Shown here: positions 63,225 to 64,000 of the stretch, piece after piece
How positions within the stretch are numbered: the first letter of the stretch is position 1
Layout: the number at the start of each line of letters is the position of its first letter
Assembly (NCBI GenBank): GCA_947331495.1
Contig: CAMZOI010000001.1
Span: 806,001 to 870,000 of the forward strand
Direction: 5' to 3'
Origin: Erythrobacteraceae bacterium Alg239-R51
GTDB taxonomy: Bacteria; Pseudomonadota; Alphaproteobacteria; Sphingomonadales; Sphingomonadaceae
Length of the DNA: 64,000 nucleotides
Translations under genes and position numbers: made by a program
Notes under the pieces: generated by a model
What the model saw: only the letters and a program-made list of their open reading frames with translations
Database searches by the model: none
Told to the model about the DNA's origin: nothing

Positions 63225-63884
63225 ATGAACGACCGTCAATCGATCGACCTCGCCGCGATGCTGTGTTCGCGCCTGTGCCACGATATGTTGAGCCCCGTTG
63301 GCGCGCTGTCCAACGGGCTTGAATTGCTGGCGATGGAAACCGACCCGGAAATGCGGGCGAATGTCGTGGAACTGCTCGAACAGAGCGCTTCGGTCAGCAC
63401 CAACAAGCTGAAATTCTTCCGCCTTGCATTCGGCGCGGCGGGCGGTTTCGGGGAACAGGTCGCTGTCGAGGAACCCAAGACGCTGATCGAAGCGCTTATT
63501 TCCGACAAGGGCAATATCTCGATCAACTGGGCATTCGCGGATCCGACCCTGGCGAAGCCGGCGGTCAAGGTTCTGCTCAACTTCGCCCAGCTGGGTATCG
63601 ATGCGCTGGTGCGCGGCGGCACGCTCGATATCGGCGCGGAAGTGCGTGATGGCGCGTGCGAGATCGTGGTTCGCGCCACGGGTCCGAAAGTGGCTTTCGA
63701 CGAAACCATCGGCAAGGCTCTCGATGGTTCGCTCGATCCCTCGCAGCTCTCCAGCCGCACGGCCGCGGCCTACATGATCAACCTGCTTGCCGAGGAAAAC
63801 GGCGGGGGGCTGCAATTTCACAAATCGGACGAAGCGCTGGTTCTGGGCGCGGTCCTGCCGCAGGGCGAAGGGATGATCGGTTGA
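63225..63884 (+). CDS. chpT: histidine phosphotransferase ChpT
   Basis: Phospho-relay protein that carries phosphate from CckA to CtrA and CpdR in alphaproteobacteria. The 219-residue chain opens with the dimerisation/phosphotransfer helix MLCSRLCHDMLSPVGALSNG in which His19 is the likely phospho-acceptor; the C-terminal half is a degenerate ATPase-like domain without nucleotide motifs. The start ATG is in ACTTTCATGAAC with a weak ACGGAC Shine-Dalgarno. Its stop overlaps the start of the next gene. Confidence 0.9.
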   Translation: MNDRQSIDLAAMLCSRLCHDMLSPVGALSNGLELLAMETDPEMRANVVELLEQSASVSTNKLKFFRLAFGAAGGFGEQVAVEEPKTLIEALISDKGNISINWAFADPTLAKPAVKVLLNFAQLGIDALVRGGTLDIGAEVRDGACEIVVRATGPKVAFDETIGKALDGSLDPSQLSSRTAAAYMINLLAEENGGGLQFHKSDEALVLGAVLPQGEGMIG

Positions 63885-64000
63885 GTTCGGACTTCGGAAA
63901 ACTGGGCGAAGGCTTGCCGATCAGCAAGGACGAGCTGGTCGATCGCGAGGTGCTCTCGCCCAACCATGACGAACGCACCCAGCCCATTTCCATGGTCGTC
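63881..64000 (+). CDS. N-acetylmuramoyl-L-alanine amidase, 5' part (AmpD-like)
   Basis: Forty codons are open to the window edge from a TTG that overlaps the chpT stop (TTGA). The segment VLSPNHDERTQPISMVV matches the start of the Amidase_2 domain in alphaproteobacterial AmpD/AmiD-type enzymes, which cleave the amide between MurNAc and L-Ala. An N-terminal extension (SSDFGKLGEGLPISKDELVD) precedes it; the start may instead be at a later codon. The catalytic residues lie outside the window. Confidence 0.65.
   Translation, partial: MSSDFGKLGEGLPISKDELVDREVLSPNHDERTQPISMVV

Overview
The window looks like a chromosomal segment of a GC-rich alphaproteobacterium of the order Sphingomonadales, most likely a member of the Erythrobacteraceae. 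This assignment rests on an Entner-Doudoroff operon (zwf-edd-glk-eda), Caulobacter-type cell-cycle proteins (an RcdA/DUF1465 homologue and ChpT), a nitrogen-type PTS enzyme I, two TonB-dependent-receptor-like outer-membrane proteins and the style of the small DUF proteins. No database search was possible, so genus-level placement is inference. I see no insertion sequences, prophage, CRISPR array, rRNA operon or replication origin. Two tRNA genes are present: Val-CAC on the minus strand and Leu-UAG on the plus strand.

Layout. 0-7 kb: old-yellow-enzyme reductase, EamA exporter, DUF2254 membrane protein, nadA, and an MBL-fold hydrolase divergent from glpK. 7-14 kb: RcdA-like protein, two divergent YdcH-like small proteins, ptsP, a RodZ-like HTH membrane protein, ybgF/cpoB, tilS and an L,D-transpeptidase. 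14-20 kb: the tightly overlapping zwf-edd-glk-eda operon and a transglutaminase-like gene. Upstream of that gene lies a 10-codon Trp-rich open frame with a perfect Shine-Dalgarno and an intrinsic terminator. 20-28 kb: a CHASE2-EAL signalling protein, rimO, a K+ channel with RCK domain, and surE-serS; serS carries an unusual AT-richer in-frame insertion. 28-35 kb: a sulfotransferase, a TonB receptor divergent from a TetR regulator with a palindrome between them, a broken mipA gene and an MscS channel. 35-45 kb: tRNA-Val, sppA, pyrB plus a dihydroorotase-like partner lacking its metal ligands, a ParA / ribbon-helix-helix / SPOR-lipoprotein unit divergent from a Sel1-SPOR gene, and a DUF418 protein. 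45-49.6 kb: bfd and bfr (iron storage), DUF2721-der, a CHAP amidase and a row of very small genes. 49.6-56.5 kb: tRNA-Leu, trigger factor with a histone-H1-like tail, an amidase-antiporter pair and a receptor-like beta-barrel. 56.6-64 kb: clpP-clpX, a CDF metal exporter with mtgA, rpoH, rluD, a JAMM peptidase, chpT and the start of a cell-wall amidase.

How parts fit together. Glucose would be phosphorylated by Glk, oxidised by Zwf and cleaved by Edd/Eda; no 6-phosphogluconolactonase gene is in the operon. ClpX, ClpP, the RcdA-like protein and ChpT all belong to the CtrA control circuit known from Caulobacter, and they lie dispersed in this one window. RpoH and a sigma32-like promoter before clpP suggest heat control of the protease. 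Bfd and Bfr form an iron release/storage pair, with a Fur-box-like palindrome overlapping the bfd ribosome-binding site.

The most unusual signal is the minus-strand stretch 20184-20073. A Shine-Dalgarno lies partly inside a hairpin, followed by the decapeptide MWSFWKWMLG and then mutually exclusive GC-rich stems ending in a terminator. This is the architecture of a translation-coupled attenuator, but the next gene is not a tryptophan gene.
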